Assembly (NCBI GenBank): GCA_030403585.1
Contig: JAUEPE010000003.1
Span: 1-64,000, forward strand
Direction of reading: 5' to 3'
From: Frankia sp. RB7
GTDB lineage: Bacteria > Pseudomonadota > Alphaproteobacteria > Rhizobiales > Xanthobacteraceae
DNA length: 64,000 bases
Shown piece by piece: positions 17,606 to 26,112 of the stretch. Position 1 is the first letter of the stretch; every line of letters begins with the position of its first letter. Below the pieces are notes generated by a model, which ran no database searches, had not been told where the DNA came from, and saw only the letters and a list, made by a program, of their open reading frames with translations. The translations under genes were made by a program, and so were the position numbers.

Positions 17606-18610
17606 ATGAAGCGTTTGCAGGCGGCTTTCGCGGCTCTGGCGCTGGCTTTGCCGGCAATGCCGGCGAGCGCGGGCGAGGCGGTCAACCTGATCCTGAACTG
17701 GACGCCGACGGCCGACCATTCGCCCTTCTATTACGCCAAGGCGCAGGGCTGGTACGAGAAGGCAGGCATTGATCTTACCATCGAGGTCGGCAAGGGCTCC
17801 GGCGTGTCCGCCGCCAAGGTCGGCGCCGGCGGCTCGCCGTTCGGCATCGCCGATCTCGCCACCATGCTGGTCGCCAAGAGCAAGGGCGCCGACGACGTCG
17901 CCCTGATGAGCATCTACGCCAACACCGGCCAGACGTTCTATTGGCTGAAGAGCTACGGCGTGAACGGCGTGAAGGATTTTGCCGGCCACAAGATCGGCAA
18001 TCCGCCCGGCGACGCCTCGCGCGTGATGTGGCCGGCCTTTGCCAAGGCCGCCGGGCTCGCGCCCGACTCGGTCAGCTTCGTCAATATCGGGCCGACCGCG
18101 AAGATCGCCGCGCTGAAGAGCCACACCGTCGACATCATCAGCGACTTCTACAACGAGCACGATCTGAAGGTGATCGAGTTCGGACAGGACCTCGGTTTCG
18201 TCAACTGGAAGGACATCGGCCTCAACCCCTACGGCAACTCGCTGATCGTCAACGGCGCCTATCTCCAGAAGAACCCGAAGCTGGTCGAGGAATTCGTGCG
18301 CATCTCGCAAAAGGCCTTTGCGGCCTGCGTCGCTGACGTCGCGCCCTGCCTGAAGGCGCTGCTCGACCAGGTCTCCGGCCTGGACAAGGAGAACCAGGAG
18401 CGCCAGTGGGAGCGCATCAAGTACCTGATGACGGACGAGTTCACGACCACCAGGGGTCTCGGCTGGATCGACGGCGAGCGGATGAAGAAGGACTATGAGC
18501 TGGTCCAGACCTATCTGGGCATGGAGAAGCCATTCGACGTGACGACGGCGTTTTCGACGAAGATGCTGGATCCCGCGATCAAGATGGATGCGAGCAAGGT
18601 GAAGAAGTAG
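17606..18610 (+). CDS. NMT1/THI5-like ABC substrate-binding protein
   Basis: A 334-residue periplasmic binding protein with a signal peptide ending SAGE (~residue 24). The mature N-terminus NLILNWTPTADHSPFYYAKA closely fits the NMT1/THI5 and pyrimidine-binding group, where the W-T-P motif begins strand 1. Other conserved parts are GIADLATML and KIGNPPGDASR. GAGGAGA lies six bases before the ATG at 17606. Together with the permease and ATPase it forms a complete importer. A nucleobase-like or aromatic amine ligand is plausible given the RutR-like operator, but this is inference. Confidence 0.9.
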   Translation: MKRLQAAFAALALALPAMPASAGEAVNLILNWTPTADHSPFYYAKAQGWYEKAGIDLTIEVGKGSGVSAAKVGAGGSPFGIADLATMLVAKSKGADDVALMSIYANTGQTFYWLKSYGVNGVKDFAGHKIGNPPGDASRVMWPAFAKAAGLAPDSVSFVNIGPTAKIAALKSHTVDIISDFYNEHDLKVIEFGQDLGFVNWKDIGLNPYGNSLIVNGAYLQKNPKLVEEFVRISQKAFAACVADVAPCLKALLDQVSGLDKENQERQWERIKYLMTDEFTTTRGLGWIDGERMKKDYELVQTYLGMEKPFDVTTAFSTKMLDPAIKMDASKVKK

Positions 18611-18645
18611 GGGGCGAAGAGCCGTCGCGCTGGCCCCACACACCG

Positions 18646-18750
18646 GTGTCATGCCCCGCGAAAGCGGGGCATCCAGCACGCCGCGGCCCATCGATTGAGC
18701 CACAATTGTCTTGGAGTACTGGATCGCCCGCCTTCGCGGGCGATGACAGT
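18646..18750. repeat. Bradyrhizobium-type intergenic repeat, two hairpins
   Basis: It is bounded by TGTCAT and ATGACA as inverted ends. The left hairpin is ATGCCCCGC-GAAA-GCGGGGCAT; the right one is ATCGCCCGC-CTTC-GCGGGCGAT. ATCCAGCACGCCGCGGCCCA lies between them. This resembles a widely dispersed intergenic element of Bradyrhizobium. It lies just after the binding-protein gene and might also end its transcript. Confidence 0.7.
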
Positions 18751-18774
18751 TGGGCACGTAACCCCACGGAGAAA

Positions 18775-18814
18775 TTAACCAGTCGTTAACCATGTCGGCC
18801 GCATCGTTAACCAT
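18775..18814 (+). promoter_or_regulatory. CtrA-type binding sites before minC
   Basis: A perfect TTAA-CCAGTCG-TTAA (18775-18789), then two TTAACCAT octamers (18786-18793 and 18807-18814), 28-67 bases upstream of minC. The full CtrA consensus in alphaproteobacteria is TTAA-N7-TTAA. This would place division-site selection under cell-cycle control. Confidence 0.75.
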
Positions 18815-18841
18815 TCAATAACAGGGAACGAGTCGGCCACC

Positions 18842-19540
18842 ATGGAGGCTGCAGCAAAAGTCCAACGCCAAATGGTGCGCCTGCGTGGGCGCTCCTATGT
18901 GGCCTTCGTATTCGTGCCGACGGTTCCGATCCAGGACTGGCTTGCGGAGATCGATACCACCATCGCGCGCTCGCCGGGCTTCTTCGCCGGCCGGCCCGTG
19001 GTGATCGACCTGTCCTCGGTCGATCTCAGCCAGTCCGGAATCGGTCATCTCCTCACCAGTCTGCAGGACCGCAACATCCGCGTGCTCGGAATCGAGGGCG
19101 TGGAGGAGGCACGATTGACACCGTCGATGCCGCCGTTGCTCTCGGGCGGGCGCAGTTGCGTGATCGAGCCGAGCGTACCCAAGAAGCCCGAAGCGAAGGT
19201 CGAGACCAAGCCGACGTCGCTGCTGCTCGAGTCTCCGGTACGCTCCGGCCAGACCGTGATCTTTCCCGAAGGGGACGTCACCATTCTGGGCTCGGTCGGC
19301 TCCGGCGCCGAGGTCGTTGCCGGCGGTTCCATCCACATCTACGGCGCGCTCCGTGGCCGCGCCATGGCGGGCGTGAACGGTCACACCAGCGCGCGCATCT
19401 ATTGCCAGAAGATCGAGGCTGAACTGCTTGCGATCGATGGGTTTTATCAGACCGCCGACGATATCGACGAGGCCCTGCGCGGCAAGCCGGCCCAGGCCTG
19501 GCTGCAGGGCGACACCATGCGAATTACCGCGCTGAACTGA
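18842..19540 (+). CDS. minC: Septum-site determining protein MinC
   Basis: A 232-residue FtsZ assembly inhibitor. The N-terminal domain (1-~105) binds FtsZ. The C-terminal right-handed beta-helix (~125-225; GDVTILGSVGSGAEVVAGG, HIYGALRGRAMAG) dimerises and binds MinD. Length and motifs are standard. It is the first gene of minCDE, with a GAAGGAG site and a 19-base gap leading into minD. CtrA-type boxes lie in its promoter region. Confidence 0.97.
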   Translation: MEAAAKVQRQMVRLRGRSYVAFVFVPTVPIQDWLAEIDTTIARSPGFFAGRPVVIDLSSVDLSQSGIGHLLTSLQDRNIRVLGIEGVEEARLTPSMPPLLSGGRSCVIEPSVPKKPEAKVETKPTSLLLESPVRSGQTVIFPEGDVTILGSVGSGAEVVAGGSIHIYGALRGRAMAGVNGHTSARIYCQKIEAELLAIDGFYQTADDIDEALRGKPAQAWLQGDTMRITALN

Positions 19541-19559
19541 CCAGAAGGAGATATTTGAG

Positions 19560-20375
19560 ATGGCCAAGGTACTGGTCGTGACATCAGGGAAGGGTGGCGT
19601 CGGCAAGACGACCACGACCGCCGCGCTGGGAGCCGCACTGGCGCAACGCGGCGAGAAGGTCGTCGTCGTCGATTTCGACGTGGGCTTGCGCAACCTCGAC
19701 CTCGTGATGGGCGCCGAACGCCGTGTCGTGTTCGACCTCATCAACGTGGTGCAGGGCGTTGCGAAACTCCCGCAGGCGCTGATCAAGGACAAGCGGCTGG
19801 AGAACCTCTGGCTGCTGCCGGCCTCGCAAACGCGCGACAAGGACGCGCTGACGGAGGAGGGCGTCGGCAAGGTCATCGCGGACCTGCGCAGCCGTTTCGA
19901 CTGGGTGATCTGCGACAGCCCGGCCGGCATCGAGCGCGGCGCCTCGATGGCGATGCGCTTTGCCGACGAGGCCGTGATCGTCACCAATCCGGAAGTGTCC
20001 TCGGTGCGCGATTCCGACCGCATCATCGGCATGCTCGATTCCAAGACCGTGCGGGCCGAGAAAGGCGAGCGCGTCGAGAAGCATATTCTCATCACCCGCT
20101 ACGATCCCTCGCGCGCCGCGCGTGGCGAGATGCTGACCATCGACGACATCCTGGAAATCCTCGCAACGCCCTTGCTCGGCATCATTCCCGAGAGCCAGGA
20201 CGTGTTGAAGGCCTCCAACGTCGGCACGCCGGTGACGCTGTCGAACGCCGAAGGCGCGCCTGCACGCGCCTATATCGATGCGGCGCGGCGTCTCTGCGGC
20301 GACACCGTGCCGATGCAGGTGCCGACCGAGCGCAAGGGCTTCATGGATCGTCTGCTGCGACGGAGGGCTGCATGA
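19560..20375 (+). CDS. minD: Septum-site determining protein MinD
   Basis: A 271-residue ParA/MinD ATPase. The deviant Walker A is [10 protein letters not shown] at residues ~9-18. Further landmarks are [14 protein letters not shown] and the switch region [10 protein letters not shown]. The C-terminal amphipathic helix ([13 protein letters not shown]) is the membrane-targeting sequence. It recruits MinC to the polar membrane and is displaced by MinE. Its stop overlaps the minE start (ATGA). Confidence 0.98.
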   Translation: MAKVLVVTSGKGGVGKTTTTAALGAALAQRGEKVVVVDFDVGLRNLDLVMGAERRVVFDLINVVQGVAKLPQALIKDKRLENLWLLPASQTRDKDALTEEGVGKVIADLRSRFDWVICDSPAGIERGASMAMRFADEAVIVTNPEVSSVRDSDRIIGMLDSKTVRAEKGERVEKHILITRYDPSRAARGEMLTIDDILEILATPLLGIIPESQDVLKASNVGTPVTLSNAEGAPARAYIDAARRLCGDTVPMQVPTERKGFMDRLLRRRAA

Positions 20376-20653
20376 GCATGGGTCTGCTCCGGCTTCTCCG
20401 CGGCAACAAGGCGTCCGCACCCGTCGCTCGCGAACGGTTGCAGATCCTGCTTGCCCATGAACGCGGACTGCGCGGCCAGCCCGATCTGCTCGGCGTGCTG
20501 CGTGAGGAAATTCTCGCTGTCGTCTCCAGGCATGTGACGCTGGATCCGACCAAGGTCATCGTCCGGCTCGAGCGCGGGGACGAGGTCTCGACCCTCGAGG
20601 TCGATATCGAGGTGCCCAACGATTTCGAGCGCAAGAAAGCGGCGGTCGCGTAG
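20372..20653 (+). CDS. minE: Cell division topological specificity factor MinE
   Basis: A 93-residue protein that stimulates MinD ATPase and sets up pole-to-pole oscillation. The anti-MinCD segment [14 protein letters not shown] and the topological domain ([18 protein letters not shown], then [21 protein letters not shown]) are standard. It is coupled to minD through an ATGA overlap and ends the operon before an intrinsic terminator. Confidence 0.97.
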   Translation: MSMGLLRLLRGNKASAPVARERLQILLAHERGLRGQPDLLGVLREEILAVVSRHVTLDPTKVIVRLERGDEVSTLEVDIEVPNDFERKKAAVA

Positions 20654-20694
20654 GGCACGCGACTGAGGAAGGCCGGTTTTGGGGTGGGTGAGAA

Positions 20695-20730
20695 GGCGGT
20701 CCGCTGGGCATAGCGGGCCGCCTTTGTCTT
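20695..20730 (+). terminator. Intrinsic terminator of minCDE
   Basis: Stem GGCGGTCCGCT with AGCGGGCCGCC (10 of 11 pairs), a six-base loop, then TTTGTCTT. It lies 42 bases after minE. Confidence 0.75.
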
Positions 20731-20830
20731 GTGGGCGCGCGAGCGGAACACGACCCGCGATCCAATCGTTGTCGAAAACTCGCGGAGCGCCGAGCCGGGC
20801 GCCGCGGTTTCCTTTAGAGGGAGAGCGCTC

Positions 20831-21016
20831 ATGATGTCCGAGGTTCAGGTTCACACCGTCGCGCGGCAGATGCTGGAACAGCATGGTTTTGCTGCAATCG
20901 CGAAGGCTGCGGAACAGGCGCAGGCTTGCGAGGGCCGTGGTGAGGGCGACCAGGCCAGGGAGTGGCGTCACATCGCCGACGCCATGAAGATCATGCGCGG
21001 GCCGGCCCACAGCTGA
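20831..21016 (+). CDS. Small hypothetical protein
   Basis: A 61-residue helical, charged protein (HTVARQMLEQHGFAAIAKAAE). AGGGAGA lies seven to eight bases before the ATG, and a second ATG follows directly. No family was recognised. It converges on the hybrid kinase gene, with stops seven bases apart. Composition and start signal support a real gene. Confidence 0.6.
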   Translation: MMSEVQVHTVARQMLEQHGFAAIAKAAEQAQACEGRGEGDQAREWRHIADAMKIMRGPAHS

Positions 21017-21023
21017 TCCGCGA

Positions 21024-23201
21024 TCAGCCCGGTCCGTTTCCATCCTTGATCATATCGAGCACGCGGCCTGCCAGCGCCTCGACGACGAACGGCTTGGTCA
21101 GCACCTGCATGCCCGGCGCAAGCTGGCCATTGCCGATGATCGCGTTCTCGGCATAGCCGGTGATGAACAGCACCTTGAGCGCCGGCCTGGTCGCGCGCGC
21201 GGCATCCGCGAGCTGGCGACCGTTCATGCCGCCGGGCAGGCCGACATCAGTGATGAGCAGGTCGATGGTCGCGTCCGATCGCAGGATGTTCAGGCCGGTC
21301 GGGCCGTCATGCGCCTCGATGACGTCAAAGCCGATCTCTTCCAGCGCGTCCGTCAGCAGCATGCGGATGGAAGGCTCGTCGTCGACGATCAGGATGGTGT
21401 GGCTCGCCTGCGGGCGCGCCGTGCTCTTGATCGCGAGGGCTGAAGGCTTGTCGGCCTCCTTGCCGTAATGGCGCGGCAGATAGAGGCACATCGTGGTGCC
21501 CTGGCCGACCTCGGAATAGATCCGCACCTGGCCGCCGGACTGGCGCACGAAGCCGTAGACCATGGAGAGGCCGAGGCCGGTGCCCTGGCCGATCGGCTTG
21601 GTGGTGAAGAACGGATCGAAGGCGCGCCCGATCACATCGGCCGCCATGCCGGTGCCGGTGTCGGTGACGCAGAGCGAGACATATTGCCCGGGCTGGAGAT
21701 CGCGCTCGCCGGCGCCATGCTCGTCGAGCCAGCGATTGGCGGTTTCGATGGTGATGCGGCCACCCTCCGGCATCGCGTCACGCGCGTTGATGCAGAGGTT
21801 GAGCAGCGCGTTTTCGAGCTGCGAGGCGTCGATGAACGTCGCCCACAATCCGCCTGCGGTGACGACCTCCAGCGCGATCTCGGGGCCGACGGTGCGGCGG
21901 ATCAATTCCTCCATGCCCATCACCAGCCGGTTCAAATCGGTCGGCCTCGGATCGAGCGTCTGCCGTCGCGAGAAGGCGAGCAGGCGGTGGGTCAGTGCCG
22001 CTGCGCGCCGGGCCGCGCCTTGCGCTGCGTTGACATAGCGGTCGATCTCCTTGACGCGGCCCTGGCCGAGCCGCGTCTGCAGCAGCTCCAGCGAGCCGGT
22101 GATACCGGTGAGCAAATTGTTGAAGTCGTGCGCGATGCCGCCGGTGAGCTGGCCGACCGCTTCCATCTTCTGAGACTGCCGCAACGCCTCCTCGGCGTGG
22201 CGCAGGCGCTCCTGCTCCCTCAGGCGTTCAGTCACGTCGTAGACGAACTGGTAAGCGCCAACGAGCTGACCGTCGCCATCGCGCAGGCTGTTGAAGCGCA
22301 TTTCGTAGGATCGACGGGTACGGCTGGGGTCGCCGAATTCGCCAATCTCGACGAACACCTCGCCCGCAAGGGCCCTCGACCAGACGGCTTGAACGGCGTC
22401 GCGGTGTTCAGGTCGATCCTTCAGGAGTTCAAGCATGTTGTCACCGACCTTCGGCATGATGCCGAAAATACGGTGGAATTCCCGGGCCGAAGCGCCGTTG
22501 ATGGCGAGCCAGCGGAAGTTGGGGTCGACGACCTGGACGAAGGCATTGGTGCCCTCGACGATGTCGGCCAGCAGCTTGCGCTCGGCGAGCGCTGCGACCA
22601 CCCGCGCTTCCAGCGTCTCGTTGAGCTGCTGCAGGGCCACTTCGGCGCGCTTGCGCGGCGTGATGTCCTGGAACAGCACGGCGACCTGCTTGCGGCTGGA
22701 GGGCTCGACCCGGAAGGCGGCAAGTTCGAGGTAACGGCCGGTCGCAACCAGTTCGCGCTCGAATCGGATCGGGACCCCGGTGCGCAGCACGCCGCCATAC
22801 AGCTCCACCCAGCCGTCGGCCTCCGCCGGGACCATCTCGCGGACCTTCTGGCCGACCACGTTTGGAATGCCGGCGTGCTGGGTATAGGCGGGATTGGCCT
22901 CGACGTGGATGTAGTCGCTGAGCGGGCCGTGCGGACCGTCGAAGAATTCGATGACGCAAAAGCCTTCGTCGATCGAGTTGAACAGCGTCCGGTAGCGCTC
23001 CTCGCTTTCGGCGAGCGCGGATTCCGCTCTTTGACGCTCGCTGACGACCGCGACCCCCTGCGCTTTGAGGCGTGCGTTTTCCTCCTCAAGCGCCTTCAGG
23101 CGGCGTTGCAGGTCCTCAGACTCGATCGAATCCACAAGCGCTCGCGGGGTTGGCGTTGGTCGGGGTTTTCCGGGGCTGCTCCTCAGCCCTGCCAACGGCA
23201 T
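21024..23201 (-). CDS. PAS-domain hybrid sensor histidine kinase
   Basis: A 725-residue cytoplasmic kinase without transmembrane segments. A coiled coil (~20-60, LQRRLKALEEENARLKAQG) leads into two PAS domains (~70-190 and ~205-330). HisKA follows with GGIAHDFNNLL (phospho-His near 357), then HATPase_c with NLCINARDAMPEGG and GTGLGLSMVYGF, and a C-terminal receiver (~600-720; ILIVDDEPS, phospho-Asp in LLITDVGLPGG). No output partner is adjacent. ATG at 23201 is preferred over an upstream GTG. PAS ligands, possibly redox or aromatic, are unknown. Confidence 0.92.
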   Translation of the reverse strand: MPLAGLRSSPGKPRPTPTPRALVDSIESEDLQRRLKALEEENARLKAQGVAVVSERQRAESALAESEERYRTLFNSIDEGFCVIEFFDGPHGPLSDYIHVEANPAYTQHAGIPNVVGQKVREMVPAEADGWVELYGGVLRTGVPIRFERELVATGRYLELAAFRVEPSSRKQVAVLFQDITPRKRAEVALQQLNETLEARVVAALAERKLLADIVEGTNAFVQVVDPNFRWLAINGASAREFHRIFGIMPKVGDNMLELLKDRPEHRDAVQAVWSRALAGEVFVEIGEFGDPSRTRRSYEMRFNSLRDGDGQLVGAYQFVYDVTERLREQERLRHAEEALRQSQKMEAVGQLTGGIAHDFNNLLTGITGSLELLQTRLGQGRVKEIDRYVNAAQGAARRAAALTHRLLAFSRRQTLDPRPTDLNRLVMGMEELIRRTVGPEIALEVVTAGGLWATFIDASQLENALLNLCINARDAMPEGGRITIETANRWLDEHGAGERDLQPGQYVSLCVTDTGTGMAADVIGRAFDPFFTTKPIGQGTGLGLSMVYGFVRQSGGQVRIYSEVGQGTTMCLYLPRHYGKEADKPSALAIKSTARPQASHTILIVDDEPSIRMLLTDALEEIGFDVIEAHDGPTGLNILRSDATIDLLITDVGLPGGMNGRQLADAARATRPALKVLFITGYAENAIIGNGQLAPGMQVLTKPFVVEALAGRVLDMIKDGNGPG

Positions 23202-23273
23202 TTTAACTGGCCTACGCACCGCGGCAAGCCGACAACCCGGCCAAAGCCGGCCGGTTCCCGCTCGGTCGGGGGC

Positions 23274-23522
23274 CTAGCGCTCGCCCTGGTCGGCGCCTTG
23301 CGTCATCGGCTTGTGCTGGGTCTGCGGCTGCGCGTGCTCGCCGGTCTCCTTGCAGGGGAGCTGCTCCCAGGAACCGTCCGCGGCCTGCTGATAGGCGCTG
23401 CAGGACGATGAGGCCGCCTTGTCCTCGCCCTTCTGGGCATCGGTATTCTTCGCCAGCGCGGGCGCTGTCACCACAGCGCTCGCCGCGAGCACACCTGCGA
23501 AGAGGAGATGAGTGATCCGCAT
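23274..23522 (-). CDS. Small secreted hypothetical protein
   Basis: An 82-residue protein with a signal peptide (MRITHLLFAGVLAASAVVTAPALA). The mature part is hydrophilic, with two cysteines (SSCSAY and LPCKET) that could pair. The tail is Gln/His-rich. No family was recognised. The frame extends ten residues upstream, but the signal peptide fixes the start at 23522. Confidence 0.65.
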   Translation of the reverse strand: MRITHLLFAGVLAASAVVTAPALAKNTDAQKGEDKAASSSCSAYQQAADGSWEQLPCKETGEHAQPQTQHKPMTQGADQGER

Positions 23523-23625
23523 GGGGTTCTCCAGTTTGAAGACGCCCCGCATGCTTGCCAGGAATGTGACAATTATAGGCCGCGACGGGCGGCTCCGTCG
23601 CGGCGTGCTTAACGGTGGGACGTGC

Positions 23626-24018
23626 CTAGCCGCCCTTGCTGCGGATCAGACCGGCCAGGCTGGTCTTCTGCTTCTCGCACCAATTGCTCATGCCGAGCCG
23701 GCGCTGGTCGAGATCGGTCGCTTGCGTCGCCACCGCGACCTCGGCCATGACGTCGTCGGATTGTTTCTCGCCCATCTTGCCGCCGGTATGCATGAAGGCG
23801 ATCGCCTTGCGCACCTGCTCGGTGGTGCCGTCGGGCAGCTGCATCTGCTGCGCCTTCTGCACCAGATCCTGGTAGACGACATCCGTCCCCGGACACTGGA
23901 CCTTGGCGGCGAAGGCTTGCAGGACCAGCGTCACGTAGGTCGAGCGCGGATGGTCGTCAGCCGCCTGGGCTGGGGCGGCGAGCAGCAATAGGCCTGCCAT
24001 CAGGAAATGGGTGCGCAT
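23626..24018 (-). CDS. Secreted hypothetical protein
   Basis: A 130-residue protein with a clear signal peptide (MRTHFLMAGLLLLAAPAQAA). The mature domain is helical with two cysteines (VQCPGTD and SNWCEKQK), probably a disulfide. No domain was recognised. It is monocistronic, between another small secreted protein and a dehydrogenase remnant. Confidence 0.7.
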   Translation of the reverse strand: MRTHFLMAGLLLLAAPAQAADDHPRSTYVTLVLQAFAAKVQCPGTDVVYQDLVQKAQQMQLPDGTTEQVRKAIAFMHTGGKMGEKQSDDVMAEVAVATQATDLDQRRLGMSNWCEKQKTSLAGLIRSKGG

Positions 24019-24063
24019 CCGTGGGGTCCTCCTCGTTTTTTTGGGAGGCTAGCGTCCGACGGT

Positions 24064-24213
24064 CCGCTCTGCAAACACATTCCGCTCGGACGACTCGGCG
24101 AAGCCAACGACCTCGTGCAGATGGCGCTTACCGTGCTGTCGAACAAACTGTCAGGCTACGTCACTGGCGCGGCCTTCGTCGTCGACGGCGGATTGTCGCT
24201 GACGAACTGGCTC
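24064..24213 (+). pseudogene. Remnant of a short-chain dehydrogenase (C-terminus only)
   Basis: About 50 codons match the C-terminal end of classical SDR enzymes: IPLGRLGEANDLVQMALTVL and then GYVTGAAFVVDGGLSL. The Rossmann nucleotide-binding part and the YxxxK active site are absent upstream, where only unrelated sequence and a divergent gene are found. No start codon with a ribosome site precedes it. It is best read as a decayed gene fragment. Confidence 0.75.
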
Positions 24214-24237
24214 GAGCCGCCGATACTCGACGATCAG

Positions 24238-24468
24238 TTAGCGGCGCCAGGCCGGCACGGGATCGAGCGGCGTGCGATAGACCTCGTTGTGATCGCGATC
24301 GGTGACGCGCACCGCGCAACCCTTCCGCTGCAACTCGGGCTTCACCTGCGACAGCTCGGTGGCGAGCTGAACGGCGCGATCGGAGGCGACCTCGATGTCT
24401 TCGAGGATGATTTCGCCTTGGTTCTTGAACTCTTCACCGACCACGAGATCGAAGGAGTAGTAAGGCAT
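24238..24468 (-). CDS. DUF6894-like small protein
   Basis: A 76-residue protein starting MPYYSFDLVVGEEFKNQGE, with DIEVASDRAVQLATEL in the middle, the pattern of the DUF6894 family common in Rhizobiales. Function is unknown. A GGTCGTCACACC stretch rather than a strong ribosome site precedes it. It overlaps the end of the frame that carries the SDR remnant on the other strand. Confidence 0.7.
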   Translation of the reverse strand: MPYYSFDLVVGEEFKNQGEIILEDIEVASDRAVQLATELSQVKPELQRKGCAVRVTDRDHNEVYRTPLDPVPAWRR

Positions 24469-24628
24469 CCGAATTCCCCGGTGTGACGACCCAAATCTTC
24501 AGACGAAGCCTCCAACGGAAGGCTTCAAAACATGACGCATCGTACCACTGAGTCGATATCTGTCCGATGAACGGAGCGCGCAATCTCTGTGCTTAGGGCG
24601 CAGAAATGATGTGCAGCATCCGAATGCA

Positions 24629-24643
24629 TTAAGGTTTTATTAA
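24629..24643 (+). promoter_or_regulatory. CtrA-type box before a candidate small RNA
   Basis: A perfect TTAA-GGTTTTA-TTAA in an AT-rich stretch, about 25 bases before the predicted 5-prime end of the structured RNA at 24660-24750. The position fits a -35-overlapping CtrA site. Confidence 0.55.
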
Positions 24644-24659
24644 ATATGTCAGCCTGATC

Positions 24660-24750
24660 ATGAGGCATGAAATTGCAGCAGAACCGGGCTCCGGGAACCG
24701 GCAGCTGCAAGAGAAGGCCGGCGGCATAGATCCCGACGGCCTTTTCTCTT
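24660..24750 (+). ncRNA. Candidate small RNA with intrinsic terminator
   Basis: Between two minus-strand genes lies a compact structured stretch. Hairpin 1 has outer stem TTGCAGC (24673-24679) with GCTGCAA (24704-24710) and an inner CCGG/CCGG stem. Hairpin 2 pairs AAGGCCG (24714-24720) with CGGCCTT (24737-24743), followed by TTCTCTTT, a Rho-independent terminator. No gene on the plus strand upstream needs this terminator, since only the SDR remnant is there. An AT-rich region with a CtrA-type box precedes it. No known RNA family was recognised. The exact ends are estimates. Confidence 0.5.
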
Positions 24751-24835
24751 TGCGCACAACGGCGCATCACCGTAGTTGCACGGACTCACATCGTCGCATC
24801 GAGCAGGACGGCTTGCGTTGTCGTCCGATGCAGAC

Positions 24836-25828
24836 CTAATGCACCGGCATCGGCGGACGCACGACAGGTCCGTCATCATCGGCAACGGCTTGCGATGCCG
24901 CGACCGGCGGTGCCACCGGCGGCGGGACTACCGCAGCCTGTGACGGCGGCGGCGGTACGAGCGGCGTCGGCGGATAGGTTGGCGTGTAGGCGTGTGACAC
25001 GACCGGCTTCGGTTTGCGCACCGCCGGCGGCGTCGGAGCGCGTGGCGGCAGCGCAGACACGCGTGCACGCGGATCGACCGGCGGTTTCACCTCAGCGACC
25101 GGCTTTGACGCTGACGGCTTCGCCATCCCGCGCACCATTTGTTCCTGACCAGCCTTCAACTCGGCGATGTTGGCCTTGAGCTGCTCGATCTGCTGCGCCA
25201 TCGCGGCGATGTCCCGCGTCATTGACGCCACTGTTTGCGTGGCATCGGCTTGAGTCGCGGCGGGCGCGGCAGCGGCAGTGACAAGCGGTGCTGCGGGCGT
25301 TGCATCAGATTGATCAGCGGCCTGATCCTGTGCGACGGGCGGCGCGGCTCCGACCGGCGCGGTCTGCGATGTCGAAGGCAGCAGCGACGCCAGAGCCGGT
25401 GTCCATTCGGTAAGCATCTGCGTCGCGGTGTCGCCGTGCTTCTCCCAGGCGATGGTGGCGGCAGCGCTACCGCCCGCAAACAGGAACGTGACGAACACGC
25501 CGCGCAACAACTTCCCGGCGGCCGATCGCTTCGGCCGGCTGTGACCGTCGCTGGCCGTCACGCGCACGGCGGTGTCGACCAAGGGAACTGCCGCTTGCGG
25601 CTCCGAGACAGGGCTGACCTTCGGCTGCGAATTGACTTTGGGCTCCGGCGCGAATTTTGGCTCCGGACGAGCCGCGAATTCGGGTGCCAGCGTCGGCGCC
25701 TCGCTATCCATGCGCGAAGCCCGCACCACGTCGGGCGAAATCTGGACGGCGTCGTGCGGATCGTTGTTGCTGACCGTGTCCTTCACGATCTCATCGACGA
25801 TCTGCCGGCTGTTCAACGTTGCGAGCAT
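24836..25828 (-). CDS. Membrane-anchored proline-rich hypothetical protein
   Basis: A 330-residue protein. The N-terminal ~100 residues are cytoplasmic, with Pro/Glu-rich repeats (PEPKF, PEPKV, SQPKV). One transmembrane segment (~residues 110-135, GVFVTFLFAGGSAAATIAW) follows. A coiled coil (~210-235, DIAAMAQQIEQLKANIAELKAGQEQM) leads into a Pro/Val-rich tail. The layout is TonB- or scaffold-like, but no domain was recognised. ATG at 25828 gives a compact start; 75 upstream codons are poorly supported. Confidence 0.6.
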   Translation of the reverse strand: MLATLNSRQIVDEIVKDTVSNNDPHDAVQISPDVVRASRMDSEAPTLAPEFAARPEPKFAPEPKVNSQPKVSPVSEPQAAVPLVDTAVRVTASDGHSRPKRSAAGKLLRGVFVTFLFAGGSAAATIAWEKHGDTATQMLTEWTPALASLLPSTSQTAPVGAAPPVAQDQAADQSDATPAAPLVTAAAAPAATQADATQTVASMTRDIAAMAQQIEQLKANIAELKAGQEQMVRGMAKPSASKPVAEVKPPVDPRARVSALPPRAPTPPAVRKPKPVVSHAYTPTYPPTPLVPPPPSQAAVVPPPVAPPVAASQAVADDDGPVVRPPMPVH

Positions 25829-26112
25829 CGCAACTCCTGTGAAGCGCTGGTCGTCCGCATTGGCGCGAGCCGATCTGTTGCGTGAGGTCACCCAATTCCA
25901 GTCAGGTTGGCCCGATGTCGCACGAGTCCAGCCGGGTTTGACCAAAGCAAGGCGAGGCGATGGAGAGACTGCGACCGTCTTCTGCCGTTTGTGGTGATGG
26001 AACCAGCCGTACCAGACACGGCCACGTGTTCCGCATTGCCTTGTTTTCAGCACGATTTGGGCAGCATTCTCATGCTGCTGGGGGCGCTGCTATCCGCTAT
26101 CGGGGGCCGGCG

